NCBI GenBank assembly: GCA_023374025.1 | Contig: SIJG01000052.1 | Location: forward strand, 147,394-211,393 | Origin: Heterodera schachtii | Lineage: Eukaryota; Nematoda; Chromadorea; Rhabditida; Heteroderidae | DNA: 64,000 nt | Direction: 5' to 3' | Shown here: positions 23,601 to 34,914 of the stretch, piece by piece | Layout: every line of letters starts with the position of its first letter | Position numbering within the stretch: position 1 is the stretch's first letter | Notes under the pieces: generated by a model | The model's input: only the letters and a program-made list of their open reading frames with translations | Told to the model about the DNA's origin: nothing | Database searches by the model: none | Made by a program: the position numbers and the translations under genes

Positions 23601-26557
23601 GTTGTTTTATTTAATCTTCTTTTATTGTTTGTCTTATGGCTTTATATAAAGCAATAGTAAAAACAGTTTGATGTCAAAATTTATTTATTTATTTTTTGTT
23701 AATATAATGGTCGAATATTTAATTTTCAAAATCATCAGTTGACTGGCTGGCATCACAGCTTACCTGCTCTTTTCTCCTTTCCTTTTTAAGATTAGTTCAA
23801 AAAGTACTCAAAATTGGGTAACTTTATTTGTTTTTTATTATGAAATTAATAACTAATAGTAAAAACTATGGTTTTCTTCACTCAGAAAACAAAGTTTATT
23901 TACTTAATTATAGAAAATAGTTTCTTCCATTTTTGTCTTACATTTGAGTTTTGTTTTATTTCATGTCCTTTATTTATTAGAAGTTATGGTATTTAGATAT
24001 ATTCATATGTATTTTTTTGATTATATGTGTTTTTCTTATTTTATACTTGTTTACTTTTAATTTCTGTTTATTCTATATTATTATTTTTGTTGTTAAATGA
24101 AGGCTTTGGAATTAATTATTATATTATATTATTTCTTGTTCATTAGTTAGTTTCCTCCTTGGTGATTTTCAATTATATATAATATGATGTGATTCATCTT
24201 TTTGTTAAATTAAGCTTGAAACTTGTGATATTGATCATTTTGATTTATCAAAAAATATGAAATTTTGTCTTATTCAAATATAAATTGATTAGTTTAAATG
24301 TTTATTAATTTTTTGTGTAAACAATATTATATTTTACTTTTAATGCGAGTGACGACGCTCGAAGCTGAGCCAAAATGAACAAATTCTGAGCGGAATGTTA
24401 AGCAAAAATTATTATTTTTTATCTTCTGAACGTTTAATTTATCTTTTTCAATTCGGTATGAAATCTTTTTCGTGTTGAATCAATTTTTTTCTTTGAAGAA
24501 ATTATATTTTTTATCCTTTTTTAGTTTTTGTTTTTTTATTTCATTAAAAAGTTTATTTAATTATTTTGGCCTTACGAGAAAATGGCCTGCATTTTCTGGT
24601 TCAATTTTGGATGATAACGAATTTCTTCATTTTCTCCTTAGTCAATAAATAAAAATTGTTAGAAAAAAATAAATGTTTAAATTTAAGTTCTATTATTCTT
24701 ATTATTAAATCATCTCTAGTTTAGAAAATTTAACTAATAAAATTTTTTATCTTCGTATTTCTTTTAGTTGTACGATTGCCATCAATAGGAAAACTTTTTT
24801 TAAATGAGTATTTTTATGTGACTAGTTTATTTTCGCTTTATTTATTGTAATAAATTTTTTGTTTTATTTGATTTTCGAAATTAAAGATGAAAAAAAAATT
24901 TCTTTCAGAAATTTATGAAATTTTCAATTTTTCAGAAAAAATTAACATTCCATTCTGAAAAATCATTAGTCCATATAAAAAGTTTTATTTTAACGTTTAT
25001 CATTGGTGTTCATTTATTTTAGGTTAGTTTATATCTGTTTATATTTAATATGTGAATTTATTAGATCATAGTGATATTTTATAATTATGTAATTTTTAAC
25101 CACAACGCCAAGACTAATTTACTCGCGAAGAAGGGAAACGATTTGGCATATTGTTGTTTAGCATGTGCAGCTTCTTTATGAGAACAATTTGTAGGCTTGT
25201 AAGTGCCTGAATGTGAAGTGTATATATATCATATCATTTTTTTCTTAATTATATATCAAATATATTTTTTGTTTATTTTTATATTTTCACTTTTTTTATT
25301 CATTTGATTTATAGCTCAAATTTTTCTATTTTCGTCTTTGCCCTGAACGCCCTTAAATCACTCATAAATAGTATTGCATTTTTTGTATTTCTATAAAATT
25401 TAATTATTATTATTTGACACAAATATGCAAAATTCAGTCTTGTTCGTCTCGATTTAGTTTTTTTTTAACGTTTACTTTTATGGTCTAAAAGCCGAAGAAA
25501 TCTAGGCGTGTTTAATCTAAGTAAATATTTTCTTATCTATTTAGCTTGGCTTCACTAGGATGAATAATAGCGAGTTAAAAAATTTTTAAATTGTAAAAAC
25601 TGTGACTCTTGCATAATTCGTAATGATTCAAATATATATATATATTTTTTAAAATTGTTTTATTTGTTATACTATTATTCAGATTAAAATATTTATTGAT
25701 TTTTGTTAAACTAATCGAGATTTATAAATTATTTTACTTGCATTTATTAATGCTATATTTTTAATTATTTATGTATTTTGTTGAAATTTACAAAGATCCA
25801 CAAAATTTTTATTCTTAACTTTTATTTTCATTATAACTAGTATTTATAAAAATAACATATAGAAAATAATTCTTTTTCAAACTAATCAATTATAATTTTT
25901 AGATTTTAAATATTTAAGCTTTGCTTTTATACCTATTTCTTTTTTTATCTTGCAAAACACTTCAGTTTTCCTGATCTTTTTACTATGCGTCATAATTTAA
26001 AAAATAATAACATTTATTTTAGTTTTATTAATTGTTTTTGAGTGATAAATGCTTAAATTTGATATTCTCCCGTAGCTTTGTTATATATGCTTCGATGTTC
26101 TTTTAATTTTTAATAGATTTATTCTTGTCTTCAGAAAATTATAAGCTTTTTTTTTTCTCGCTGAGAACTGTTCTACCTTTGCGTGTTGTTGAATTTTTTC
26201 TATTTTTACAATTCTATATCCGATATCTAGCTGGGTGTTTTTTTTAATATTTTGAATCATTGAATTGAGGCTATTGACTTAAATTGAAAAATTTTATGCA
26301 ATTTATGAATTTGTTTGTTAGAAAATTATTCAATTGTTTTAAAATATTTTAACAATTATTTTCCAATTTGTTTTATTATTATATTACTACATTTTTTTAG
26401 TATTAAGATATAAAATTATTTTTTTCATATGATTGTTAGATTTAGATTACAAAGTTTATGAGAATTTTTAAAAACAAAAACACTCGTATAAAAAAAGTAA
26501 TTATTTTCAGATTGGTATAAATTCTTGAAATCCTCGACCATAAACTTTATTGAAAAA
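20614..26557. other. T-rich desert
   Basis: No gene or element recognised. Short GC-richer islands occur near 22930-23000, 24350-24400, 24570-24600 and 25100-25210. Confidence 0.6.
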
Positions 26558-26876
26558 TGTTGTGTCTTTCGCTTGACCACAACACTTAGAGAGAATAAAC
26601 TTTAATAAATAAAATAAGTCCACAATAAATAAATAAATAAATAGAACAATAAATTGATGACAGAGAATAAATGCAAAATGAATGAGAGATGGCAAGTGAC
26701 ATGGACTGACAAAGACTGACTGTGTGTTCGGCTATTTATGGGGATGAACACAGGGAAGAGACACATGCATAGTGAAGGAGAGAGACATGACAAAGAGAGA
26801 GTGTAGCGCGAGAGAAATAGAGAAATGACCGAAAAGGGAAATGAGCAAAGGGCAAATATTGATTGGCTACCCAACA
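26558..26876 (-). repeat. 3' LTR of the Ty3/gypsy element
   Basis: 319 bp, near-identical to the LTR at 31629-31947, directly next to the polypurine tract. Confidence 0.95.
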
Positions 26877-26893
26877 TCTCCCCTTTTAAGATC
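26877..26893 (-). other. polypurine tract
   Basis: On the minus strand TTAAAAGGGGAGA directly precedes the 3' LTR, the expected plus-strand DNA primer. Confidence 0.85.
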
Positions 26894-26902
26894 AGACCCC
26901 GA

Positions 26903-27439
26903 TCAGACATAATCGTATTTGGCTTTTGATGCGTCCGGGTTCAAAATCTTCGGTGCCTTTCTTTCGCGTGTTGAACGTCGCACAGTCGGTGGCGATTGTG
27001 CTCTCTCCAATGGTTCGTTCTCTTCGTCCGCAAATCGTACACGACGTGGCGATCTGGGTAGAGCTTCTTCCGGTTGATCATTTGGCGGTTGTTGCTGTGG
27101 TTCTTCGTCGGGCAACAGTTCATGATGTTCTTTGTATGGGATGGGATAAAATTTTCTGATTTGATTGGAATGCCGTGTGACTACAGCACTCAATCGTGGT
27201 GCCCTGACTTTCCAAACCACACCATTGCCTGATTCGATCGTTCCGTTAAACCAACTTTTTGTACCATGCTGGTAGTTGATGAACTGTACTTGATCACCAA
27301 TGCCAAATTTTCGTTCACGTGTGCCGTGGTGCTGATTGAACTGTGAACATTCGCTGCTTGTATTTGTCGTTGTTGCCTTTGTTTTCCTGCTTGTCTTGGG
27401 GTTTAACAAGGGGAAGGATTGTTCGAACCGGACGGCCAA
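26903..27439 (-). pseudogene. pol: Pol: integrase C-terminal domain and tail
   Basis: A 178-codon frame continuing the integrase: KFGIGDQVQFINYQHGTKSW, then FNGTIESGNG and VTRHSNQIRKFYP, the beta-rich DNA-binding GPY/F-type region ending in the RHxNQ motif. A proline/acid-rich tail follows with RRSTRERKAPKILNP. It ends just before the PPT. Confidence 0.85.
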
Positions 27440-28157
27440 AAAACAACTCAGCGGGCGTTCGCCCGTTCAAACTTGCGTTCGGCGTGCTTCGGTAGGCCAA
27501 AAGTGAATTTTGCACCCAATTTGCGTCGTCTCGGGCGCATTTCTTCATTTGGCGCTTCAATGTGTCGACAAATCGTTCGGCGCGTCCGTTGCTCTGTGGA
27601 TGAAATGGTGGTGAAAATGTCTGTTTGATGCCATGATTTCTGCAAAACTGGGAAATTTCATTTGATTTGAATGGCGGACCATTGTCCGTGACAATTTCCT
27701 TAGGAAAACCATACCGCGAGAACAACCAAACAAACTTATCGATGAGCATTTTCGCGGTTGTCGCGTTCATTTTGATGACTTCCGGCCATTTGCTGTAGGA
27801 GTCCACCACAACAAGGTACTTGTTTCCGTCGGCACAAGGACCAGCGAAATCCATGTGCAGTCTTTCGTAGACTTCAGTCGATGATGGCCATGGATGAAGC
27901 GGTACTTTGGATGGCGCTTTGGCTGCTAAACGGCATTCCTCACAGTTTCGACCCCACCGTTCAATGTCCATGTCTATTTTCGGCCAATAGACAAATTGCT
28001 TCGCCAGGCTCTTCATTCTGACCATGCCGGGATGGGTGAAATGAAGTGCCTTTAAAATGCGAAAACGGAGTGCGGATGGGATTATGACGCGATCGCCCAT
28101 GAGCAGGCAGCCGTTGACTTCGCTGATTCGCATTCGGTGCGTGAAAAATGCTGCCAT
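27315..28157 (-). pseudogene. pol: Pol: integrase zinc finger and catalytic core
   Basis: A 280-codon frame. The HHCC finger uses LHFTHPG (H39, H42) and CEEC (C72, C75). The catalytic triad is D103 (HMDFAGP), D158 (VTDNG) and E194 (GRAERF), with 35 residues between the last two, the D35E spacing of retroviral-type integrases. The frame breaks near 27440, where the C-terminal domain continues in another frame, and it is separated from RNase H by a stop and shift at about 28160-28212. Confidence 0.92.
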
Positions 28158-28211
28158 GGTCGATTCGTTTGCTGTTTTTGGCCAACCATTCCTGCAATGT
28201 TCAATGACCTT

Positions 28212-30109
28212 TTACATTTCTTCGTCACGTCCAATGTGTTCTGCGATTTCGTCGGCCGTGACTGGCAGTTGGTCCATTGTTGTTTGGAACATGTAGTCGA
28301 CTGCTGCGGCACAAAACTCAATGTTTTCGTCTTCAGAATTGTCCAAATTTTGTGCCAGCTGTGTAGAAGCAATGACTTTGTCCTCCTCTTGAAGTGTGTC
28401 GCGATGCTGTCTGATTAGTCGCGAGAGGACATCGGCCTGGCCAAAATTTTTCGTCGAGATGTACCTTATACTGAAATCATAATTTGACAGAATTAGTGAC
28501 CAGCGTTGGAGCCTAGACGCTGTGTAAATGGGGATCCCGTTTTTGGACCCAAAAATGCTTATTAACGGCTTGTGATCCGTTAAAAGGCTAAATTTTCGCC
28601 CATACAACATGCGATGGAACTTCTGAACGGCGAAGATGATGGACAGCGCCTCCTTCTCAATTTGGGAGTAGTTGCGCTCGGCTGGCGTCAGTGATCGGGA
28701 CGCATGTTCGACGACTTTTTCGCTGCCATCGGCGAATGTGTGACTGATCGTAGCGCCTAGTCCTTTGTTGCTGGCGTCCGCTGCGACGACGATTGGTTTG
28801 GCCGGGTCGTAACTCGTGAGCAGCAAATCTGAAGTGATGATTTTCTTTGCCCCTTCAAATGCCTGCTGTTGATCCGCTCCCCAATGCCATTGAACGTCCT
28901 TCTTTAGCAGTTCGTCGAGCGGCGCACGGATCTCGCGCATTTTGCTGTCAAAACGGGAATAATAATTAATTGCGCCAAGAAAAGAGCGTAATGTTTGCTC
29001 ATCCGTTGGTGCTGGCATTTCTTTGATCGTCCGTGATTTGTCGGGATCCGGTCGAATGCCTTCTGCTGAGATGATGTGCCCCAGAAATTTCAATTCAGAG
29101 CAGAGAAATTTGCACTTCTCGAATTTGACTCGCAATCCCCATTCCTGCAAACGGCTGAAAAATTTAAAAAGGGTTTGCTGATGCGTTTCCATGGAGTTTG
29201 TTGCCACGATGAAGTCGTCCAGGTAGACAAAAACTCCATGAATGCCTGTGACTAACTCGTCCATTAATTTCTGAAAAATGGAGGGGGCAGATTTGACCCC
29301 AAATGGCAACCTCTGATATTCGAATAAACCGCGATGCGTATTCAAACCAACCAAAGGCTTCGATTGATCGTCCAACTCAACCTGAAGGTACGCGTCCTTG
29401 AAGTCGATTTGGCTGAAAATGGTTGCGCCTCGAATGCCATTGAAAATGTCGTCGGGCCGTGGCAATGGGTGTCGGTTGAGTTCAAGAGCGTCGTTGAGCC
29501 CTGTTGAGAAGTCGATGCAGACTCGGACGTTGCCCGACTTCTTTTTCACTGCCACAATCGGAGCTGCCCAACGACTGTAATCAATCTGTTTAATGGCCCC
29601 AATCGCCAACAAACGGTCCAATTCCGTGTCGATGGCATCGATGGCACCATGTGGTACCGGACGAGGGCGGCAGAAAATCGGCTTCGCTTCCGGCTTTAAG
29701 TACAAATGCGCTCGGATTTTGGTACAATGGCCGAGTTCTGAGCTGAAAACTTCAGGAAGTTTTTGCTTGAGTTTGCTGGCCAGGTCTGCGGATGACGCCA
29801 TGGCTATGAATGCTGCTTCTGGTTGGACAATGTGAAGTGTTGTGGCGATTGCACGTTGAAGTGCCAATTCAAATGCACGAATCCATGGGAGACCAAAGAG
29901 ATTGAGTGCTCCCGTTGGTGCCACAAAACATTCCAATTCCAATTTAATGCCTGCGAACTCAACTGTGCAATCAAACAATCAATTAACTCGAAATTATGCC
30001 CTGAATATGATTTTCCGAAGGTTTTGCCCGTTTTAAATTTGGGTTTTCCCAATTTCTCCCAAATGGGCGTTTGGATGATGGTTTTTCGGGCGGCTGTGTC
30101 TGCCACCAA
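28212..30109 (-). pseudogene. pol: Pol: protease, reverse transcriptase and RNase H, frameshifted
   Basis: The protease active site reads VADTAARKTII just before 30060, with Asp-Thr-Ala in place of Asp-Thr-Gly; the frame then shifts near 29985. From 29978 a 588-codon frame holds the rest of the protease, the reverse transcriptase (FVYLDDFIVA, catalytic YLDD at residues 252-255) and RNase H (AADASNKGLG with D401; LLTDHKPL with D468). It stops at 28212 before the integrase, in a different frame. These enzymes convert the RNA to DNA in the particle. All RT core motifs look intact; the breaks are frameshifts and stops. Confidence 0.92.
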
Positions 30110-30148
30110 TGAAACCAGCCTGCCGTTGATCAGGCAATCTACTGTGAT

Positions 30149-30607
30149 TCATCCGTCAGTGTCGTCGGACACGTTCATGACGGACATCGAGTCATTGTTG
30201 CTGGCCTGCTTTTTGCTTCGGCACTCTCGTGCAAAATGTCCGACTCGATCGCAGTTGTAGCACTTTTGCCATCGTTTGTTGTCACTTTCGTTGTTCCACT
30301 GAATTCCTCCGCGCTTGCTTTTGCACTCGTTGTTCCAATGATTTCCTCCACACGATTTGCATGGAAAAGGCGGACGCGGCTTTGATGACTGGCGGCCATT
30401 TGCGGATTGACTGCGCGTCCGTCCTTCATTGAAATGCCCTGTGCGCGATGATGTGCTGAACTGTCGCTGTCTTCCTTGTCGCTCCTTCTCACGCTGCGGC
30501 TTAACTGAAATTGAATTTGCCTGCCACCCATGACCAGGGATGTTCGAGTGCTGCGGCGGCACTCCTGAGCGACAAAATGGCGCGACATTCCTCGACGAGC
30601 CGCTCAA
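30149..30607 (-). pseudogene. gag: Gag nucleocapsid region with two zinc knuckles
   Basis: Basic, serine/arginine-rich segment carrying CKSCGGNHWNNEC and CYNCDRVGHFAREC, the CX2CX4HX4C knuckles of retroelement nucleocapsids that bind genomic RNA. It is in a different frame from the N-terminal Gag, so one frameshift or more separates them. The displayed ATG is probably internal to the original protein. Confidence 0.85.
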
Positions 30608-30823
30608 ACTTGATGTCCGTGTTCTTGGCTCGGTCCTCCTCCATCATTTTGAGACAGCGCTCCCTCAAGTCGCGGTCGCCTGAACTGAGACCGCTGATGA
30701 ACAGAGGGCTTTGATCTCCTCCTTGGTCAGTGTCATTTGTGCCCGTTCACACTGTGCGCTGACTTGTGCCGCGAAATCGATTGGACTCTGTGTTGGTGCT
30801 TTCTGCAACTGAAAACACTCAAA

Positions 30824-31213
30824 TCATTTAACAAAAATTGATTTTGTGCCACAAAACAGACCCTTTAACTTGCTTACTGTGACATTGTATGAGAGGTCTG
30901 TTGGTTTTTGCGGGAGAATGCTCTCCGTGAATCGCGCGTATTCCTGCGCACCAAGCTTACCAACCAACAGACGTGTTTTCATTTCATCTGGCAAAGATTG
31001 TCCATCCGACTCAAGAAATGGCCCGTAACGTTCGTGCCAAATTTCAAAAACCAAATCCGCTTCCGGGTTGTAGATGAATTTGGACAATTGGGAATTAATT
31101 GTAGCGAATAGGTCGGAGTTTTGTTTATTGGGATTTGCATTTTGATTTGCAATGTTTTTGAGAGTGTCTGTTAGCTGTTGGAACAGCAGTGCCATGTCCG
31201 CGGGATTTGCCAT
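30824..31213 (-). pseudogene. gag: Ty3/gypsy Gag, N-terminal part, interrupted
   Basis: The frame starts MANPADMALLFQQL and runs 129 codons to a TGA at 30824. The capsid-like segment (DLVFEIWHERYGPFLESDGQ, then KLKGLF) is similar in plan to the Gag of the second LTR element at 46153-47826. The same frame stays open past the TGA for about 50 codons before a frame change, so the stop looks like a point mutation in a longer Gag. Start chosen because the MANP beginning matches the other element. Gag forms the cytoplasmic virus-like particle. Confidence 0.8.
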
Positions 31214-31606
31214 GATTATGAGTGAAATGAAGACAATGAAATGATTGAGTCCAAATGAGAGTCAAATGAAATGTGCGGCGTCAGCAATGGCTTTTGGTGT
31301 GAATGCTTATGAATTGGCCAGTCCGCAGGTCAAATAAAATGATGAAATGCGAATAAAGTGATTGGCGTTTAAACCGTCGGCTGTTTAGGGGAATGCGCAG
31401 CGAATGGAATACACATATGTTGGCTTCACTGTCCACCTCAATGTGTTCTCATTCACTTTCAACTGTGCGGGTGTTCACAGAGCTCGCAATGAGTTGGAAT
31501 TCCACACAGAGTGTTACGTGGAGGTGGCCTCGGGTTTTGCCAAAGATGAATGAATGAGGAGAGAAATGAAAGATGCCTAGGACTGCCAAAATTTAAATGA
31601 AAATGC

Positions 31607-31624
31607 CTTATGCTGACTGCGCCA
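31607..31624 (-). other. primer binding site
   Basis: TGGCGCAGTCAGCATAAG starts 4 nt inside the 5' LTR and begins with TGG, complementary to a tRNA CCA end. The matching tRNA would end ...GACTGCGCCA; its identity needs the host tRNA set. Confidence 0.75.
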
Positions 31625-31628
31625 AAAA

Positions 31629-31947
31629 TGTTGTGTCTTTCGCTTGACCACAACACTTAGAGAGAATAAACTTTAATAAATAAAATAAGTCCACAATAAA
31701 TAAATAAATAAATAGAACAATAAATTGATGACAGAGAATAAATGCAAAATGAATGAGAGATGGCAAATGACATGGACTGACAAAGACTGACTGTGTGTTC
31801 GGCTATTTATGGGGATGAACACAGGGAAGAGACACATGCATAGTGAAGGAGAGAGACATGACAAAGAGAGAGTGTAGCGCGAGAGAAATAGAGAAATGAC
31901 CGAAAAGGGAAATGAGCAAAGGGCAAATATTGATTGGCTATCCAACA
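31629..31947 (-). repeat. 5' LTR of the Ty3/gypsy element
   Basis: 319 bp, TGTTG...CCAACA, upstream LTR in element orientation. Differs from the other LTR at GGCAAATGAC (versus GGCAAGTGAC) and CTATCC (versus CTACCC). Confidence 0.95.
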
Positions 31948-32846
31948 CTTACATCGAAATAGACCGCTGGATTTTTACAATAATAATTTCTATTTTCTAA
32001 TGAAATAGCTGTTCTTTGAAACTATTATTTTCACGCTTATCAACTTAGATTATAAAATTTATGTGAATTTTTAAATTTTTATTTTTTAATATTCTTCAAT
32101 TCTTTTAAGCATCAAATATAAAGTAAGACTAATTAACCGATTCCTGTATTTTTTTATTTCAATTTATTATGTATTTTAAATATAATTATTCCATGATACT
32201 AAAGATGAACATTTATTAAGTTCGAAAACAAAGTATTTTCAACTTTTAAATATTAAAAAAAATCTATGGTTGGGAGTCTCTTCAAAATTATTTCTTCGGT
32301 TTATATATGTGAAAACATAATCTTATATTGTTCCAAAATTTTTCTTATTATTTTTTTAATTTCTTATCTTGATGACATATTTTTGCCTATTATATAATTT
32401 TATGTGAATGTTTTAGTTTGATTATTTCTTATTCCTATTATCATACAAAATTTTGGTTTTATTTTATTAAAATAACATTCTTTTAATAAATCAATTTTTT
32501 ATGTTTTGATTTTATTTTATTAATAATATTCTTATTTTATCATTTTGAATTGTTTTTACAATATATTATGATATAATGATATCACTTCATGAAAGTATTT
32601 TTTTATAATTCAATTCAAGCATTTTTAATTGTTTTGCTGGATATTTTTTGTAATGGTTTTTGTCTTTGATTTTTATTAATTGTTTCTATTTTGTAAACTT
32701 TTTAAGAATCCAGGTCATATAAGCAAGTTAAATATTCTTATTCTTTAGAAAATTCACTATTATATTAAGCTTTGAATTTTATTATATGAAATTAAATTTG
32801 TTTTTTATTTTGAAATATAAAAATTTTTCTAATTGATTTCTTTCAA
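31948..32846. other. AT-rich stretch without recognisable gene
   Basis: T-rich DNA between the retrotransposon and the 118-bp satellite; nothing recognised. Confidence 0.6.
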
Positions 32847-33292
32847 TGCACCATAGCAAAAAAGGCGGAGTTTGAACGTCACTTCTCTAGGGTTTGAGGT
32901 GTTTTGAGTCAGAAGGTTCGCTTTTCAAAAAAATCATTGGGATCGTACGGTTTCGGCAAAAGAGTGCACCATAGCAAAAAGGGCGGAGTTTGAACGTCAC
33001 TTCTATAGGGTTTGAGGTGTTTTGAGTCAGAAGGTTCGCTTTTCAAAAAAATCATTGGGATCGTACGGTTTCGGCAAAAGAGTGCACCATAGCAAAAAGG
33101 GCGGAGTTTGAACGTCACTTCTAGAGGGTTTGAGGTGTTTTGAGTCAGAAGGTTCGCTTTTCAAAAAAATCATTGGGATCGTACGGTTTCGGCAAAAGAG
33201 TGCACCATAGCAAAAAAGGCGGAGTTTGAACGTCACTTCTCTAGGGTTTGAGGTGTTTTGAGTCAGAAGGTTCGCTTTTCAAAAAAATCATT
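32847..33292 (+). repeat. 118-bp tandem repeat, about 3.8 copies
   Basis: Units begin TGCACCATAGCAAAAA at 32847, 32965, 33083 and 33201, exactly 118 bp apart. They differ at only a few positions (CTCTAG, CTATAG, CTAGAG). G+C is higher than the flanks. Short minus-strand frames through it are a consequence of the repetition. It ends 219 bp before the virus-like gene cluster. Confidence 0.95.
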
Positions 33293-33510
33293 GATTAAAA
33301 TGAGAAAAATGATGAAAACAAATATTATAAATGACACTGCGATAAAAATTTCAAAAAGTTGAGATCTGTCAAATAAAAAAATAAATTATTAATTAACTTT
33401 TTTTAATACTAAAAATAGAAAAAATTAATTGCTTATTAGAGTTGATCTAATCTTTATGAAAAATCCGTGTCCTCTTCTACATCTGTGTTGCTCTTACTTA
33501 CGCCACCAAA

Positions 33511-33885
33511 TCATTGAATTGAAGTCGAATTGCGGTGTGGTGCATTCACATTTGACGGTGTTTGTTGTTTTTGAATGCCCATATACGGCGCAACGTTTGG
33601 TGCAGTAACTGCACTATTTTCAACAATCACGCTTTGAGGTTTGTTCTCAATAATATCTTTTAGCTGGTGTCTACGTTTGTACAACCATGAGTGACGTTTC
33701 ATTTTTATTTCTGCGTTCGTTTTTGGATCTGCCAAATTCCTTTGAATCTGTACATCAAGCAGCGTTTTCTCGCCCTGTAACGGATCGGCTAGAGGAGGAG
33801 ATACGCCGCTGCTCCCTTTCAGTAGATTAATGAGGGCCAAATACTCGCTTTCTGGCACCATAACCATCTTTTTTGTATATTTCAT
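33511..33885 (-). CDS. Maverick/adintovirus-type small protein
   Basis: 124 codons starting MKYTKKMVMVPESEYLAL. A basic start followed by MVMVPE and then a charged helical region (around residues 48-80, ending KRRHQLKDIIENKP) is the pattern of a small protein that accompanies the packaging ATPase in Maverick/Polinton/adintovirus-like elements. This recognition is from family memory, not a search. It follows the pX-like gene by 13 bp on the same strand. Odd: after the TGA at 33511-33513 the same frame stays open 17 more codons with an acidic end (DVEEDTDFS) to 33455, and a perfect GTAAGT lies in that extension. So the original protein may have been longer, or part is spliced. Confidence 0.6.
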   Translation of the reverse strand: MKYTKKMVMVPESEYLALINLLKGSSGVSPPLADPLQGEKTLLDVQIQRNLADPKTNAEIKMKRHSWLYKRRHQLKDIIENKPQSVIVENSAVTAPNVAPYMGIQKQQTPSNVNAPHRNSTSIQ

Positions 33886-33898
33886 TGACTCGCTATTG

Positions 33899-34261
33899 TC
33901 AGGCCGTAATTTTTTCGACCAAGTGTTGAGCTAGTGCACCAAGAATAGGTACTAATATTGCTCCTAATGCAATACCACTTCCCTGTTGTAATCTCTTTCT
34001 CGCTGTCTTTTCGCTACGCGAGCGTGCAATTGCACGATAATAGTCCGCGTATTCGGCCAATCTTTTCCTTTGGCTTCTGTTTAGGCTGAAATTGAATTTT
34101 AATATGTTTGCACAAATTTCAACAAGTCCTAGTATTTGTTCGGCTGTGGCGTCTCGCAGAAGGTTGTTTTTCTTTTTTTCCGATTTCGTAGAGGCGATTT
34201 TTTTAAAAAATTCTGCGTTTTCCCTTATATATGGACTGAATTCATACATTTGTAGTGACAA
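33899..34261 (-). CDS. adenovirus pX-like basic core/membrane protein
   Basis: 120 codons. Helical charged N-terminal half (residues 15-65), then a strongly basic stretch (RSRSEKTARKRLQQGSG, about residues 81-97) and a short hydrophobic glycine/leucine segment at the C-terminus (IALGAILVPILGALAQHLV). This order, helices then basic region then small hydrophobic tail, matches the pX/mu-like proteins of adintovirus and Maverick-type elements, thought to associate with virion DNA or disrupt membranes. It lies 38 bp downstream of the ATPase and 13 bp upstream of the next gene, all minus strand, like a compact viral gene block. Frame intact. Confidence 0.65.
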   Translation of the reverse strand: MSLQMYEFSPYIRENAEFFKKIASTKSEKKKNNLLRDATAEQILGLVEICANILKFNFSLNRSQRKRLAEYADYYRAIARSRSEKTARKRLQQGSGIALGAILVPILGALAQHLVEKITA

Positions 34262-34299
34262 AAATAGATTTTCTCAACCTTTTATACCCTTTCTCTTAT

Positions 34300-34914
34300 T
34301 TATTCAATTGGTAGGTACACCTCACGTTGTTCATCAGGGAAAATTTTAGTTGTTAAACGTTCAGACTCGGGCGCATTAGGATGCATATTTATAACCAAAT
34401 AGCTAAACGGTTCGCTGGTTGCATCATTGTATGCCTCCATAAAATAATTTAACCTCTTCGGAAAGAGTTGAGATCCCACCGTTCTGACCTGGAGTTGGCC
34501 AGAAGGATTCCGAGTTAAAACCAAATAATGGCTGTTGGCTCTTGCGGTACGAATATTGCGTCCATAGAGACTTTGCGTTACAAAAATCACACTTACGTCC
34601 CAGTTATGGGAGCCTCGGGTGAACAATAAATCCAAAAAATCGTTGTTTACGCTCAGCATCAGGTCGTCTAGGATCAAAAGCAAGGGTTTAGGCATGCTTT
34701 GAACAAATGTTTGGGTCGGTACCCCGTTATGTGTCTCAATTCCTTGTTTCATTAACCCAATCACAGAATCATTCATCTCGGAATAACAATAGAGTATTTT
34801 TACAGGAGGCGGTGCGATTAGCATACTGTAATGTTTTAAAAGTTTCAATAACCATTGAGTTTTTCCACTTCCCGTAGCGCCGGATAAAATTAATGTAAAA
34901 GGCGCGTTGAACAT
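34300..34914 (-). CDS. FtsK/HerA-type DNA-packaging ATPase of Maverick/adintovirus type
   Basis: 204 codons, complete frame. Walker A is GATGSGKT at residues 12-19, preceded by the beta strand PFTLILS. Walker B is LLLILDD at 78-84. A sensor-like FVTQSLY follows at 111-117, then RTARANSHYLVL at 122-133 and a conserved-looking end SERLTTKIFPDEQ. This is the small A32-like ATPase layout that pumps DNA into capsids of Polinton/Maverick, adintovirus and related viruses; the N-terminal start just before Walker A is normal for the family. The gene heads a minus-strand block with the pX-like and third protein. No PolB, protease or capsid gene is found nearby, so this is a fragment. Host use of the protein is possible because the frame is intact. 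Confidence 0.85.
   Translation of the reverse strand: MFNAPFTLILSGATGSGKTQWLLKLLKHYSMLIAPPPVKILYCYSEMNDSVIGLMKQGIETHNGVPTQTFVQSMPKPLLLILDDLMLSVNNDFLDLLFTRGSHNWDVSVIFVTQSLYGRNIRTARANSHYLVLTRNPSGQLQVRTVGSQLFPKRLNYFMEAYNDATSEPFSYLVINMHPNAPESERLTTKIFPDEQREVYLPIE

Larger units (their letters stand above)
26558..31947 (-). mobile_element. Ty3/gypsy LTR retrotransposon
   Basis: Two 319-bp LTRs (TGTTG...CAACA) flank a 4.75-kb interior with, in minus-strand order, PBS, gag, zinc-knuckle region, protease, reverse transcriptase, RNase H, integrase and PPT. The RT-RH-IN order and integrase placement identify the Ty3/gypsy group. The two LTRs differ at about two visible positions (G/A and C/T), so insertion is recent, yet every coding region is interrupted. 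The flanks (AAAAA on the left, CTTAC on the right) show no target-site duplication, which suggests inter-element recombination or a rearrangement. No env-like frame is present. Confidence 0.95.

Noticed and set aside
32909..33236. Two 69-codon minus-strand frames
   Set aside because: They are the 118-bp satellite read through; unit length is not a multiple of three.
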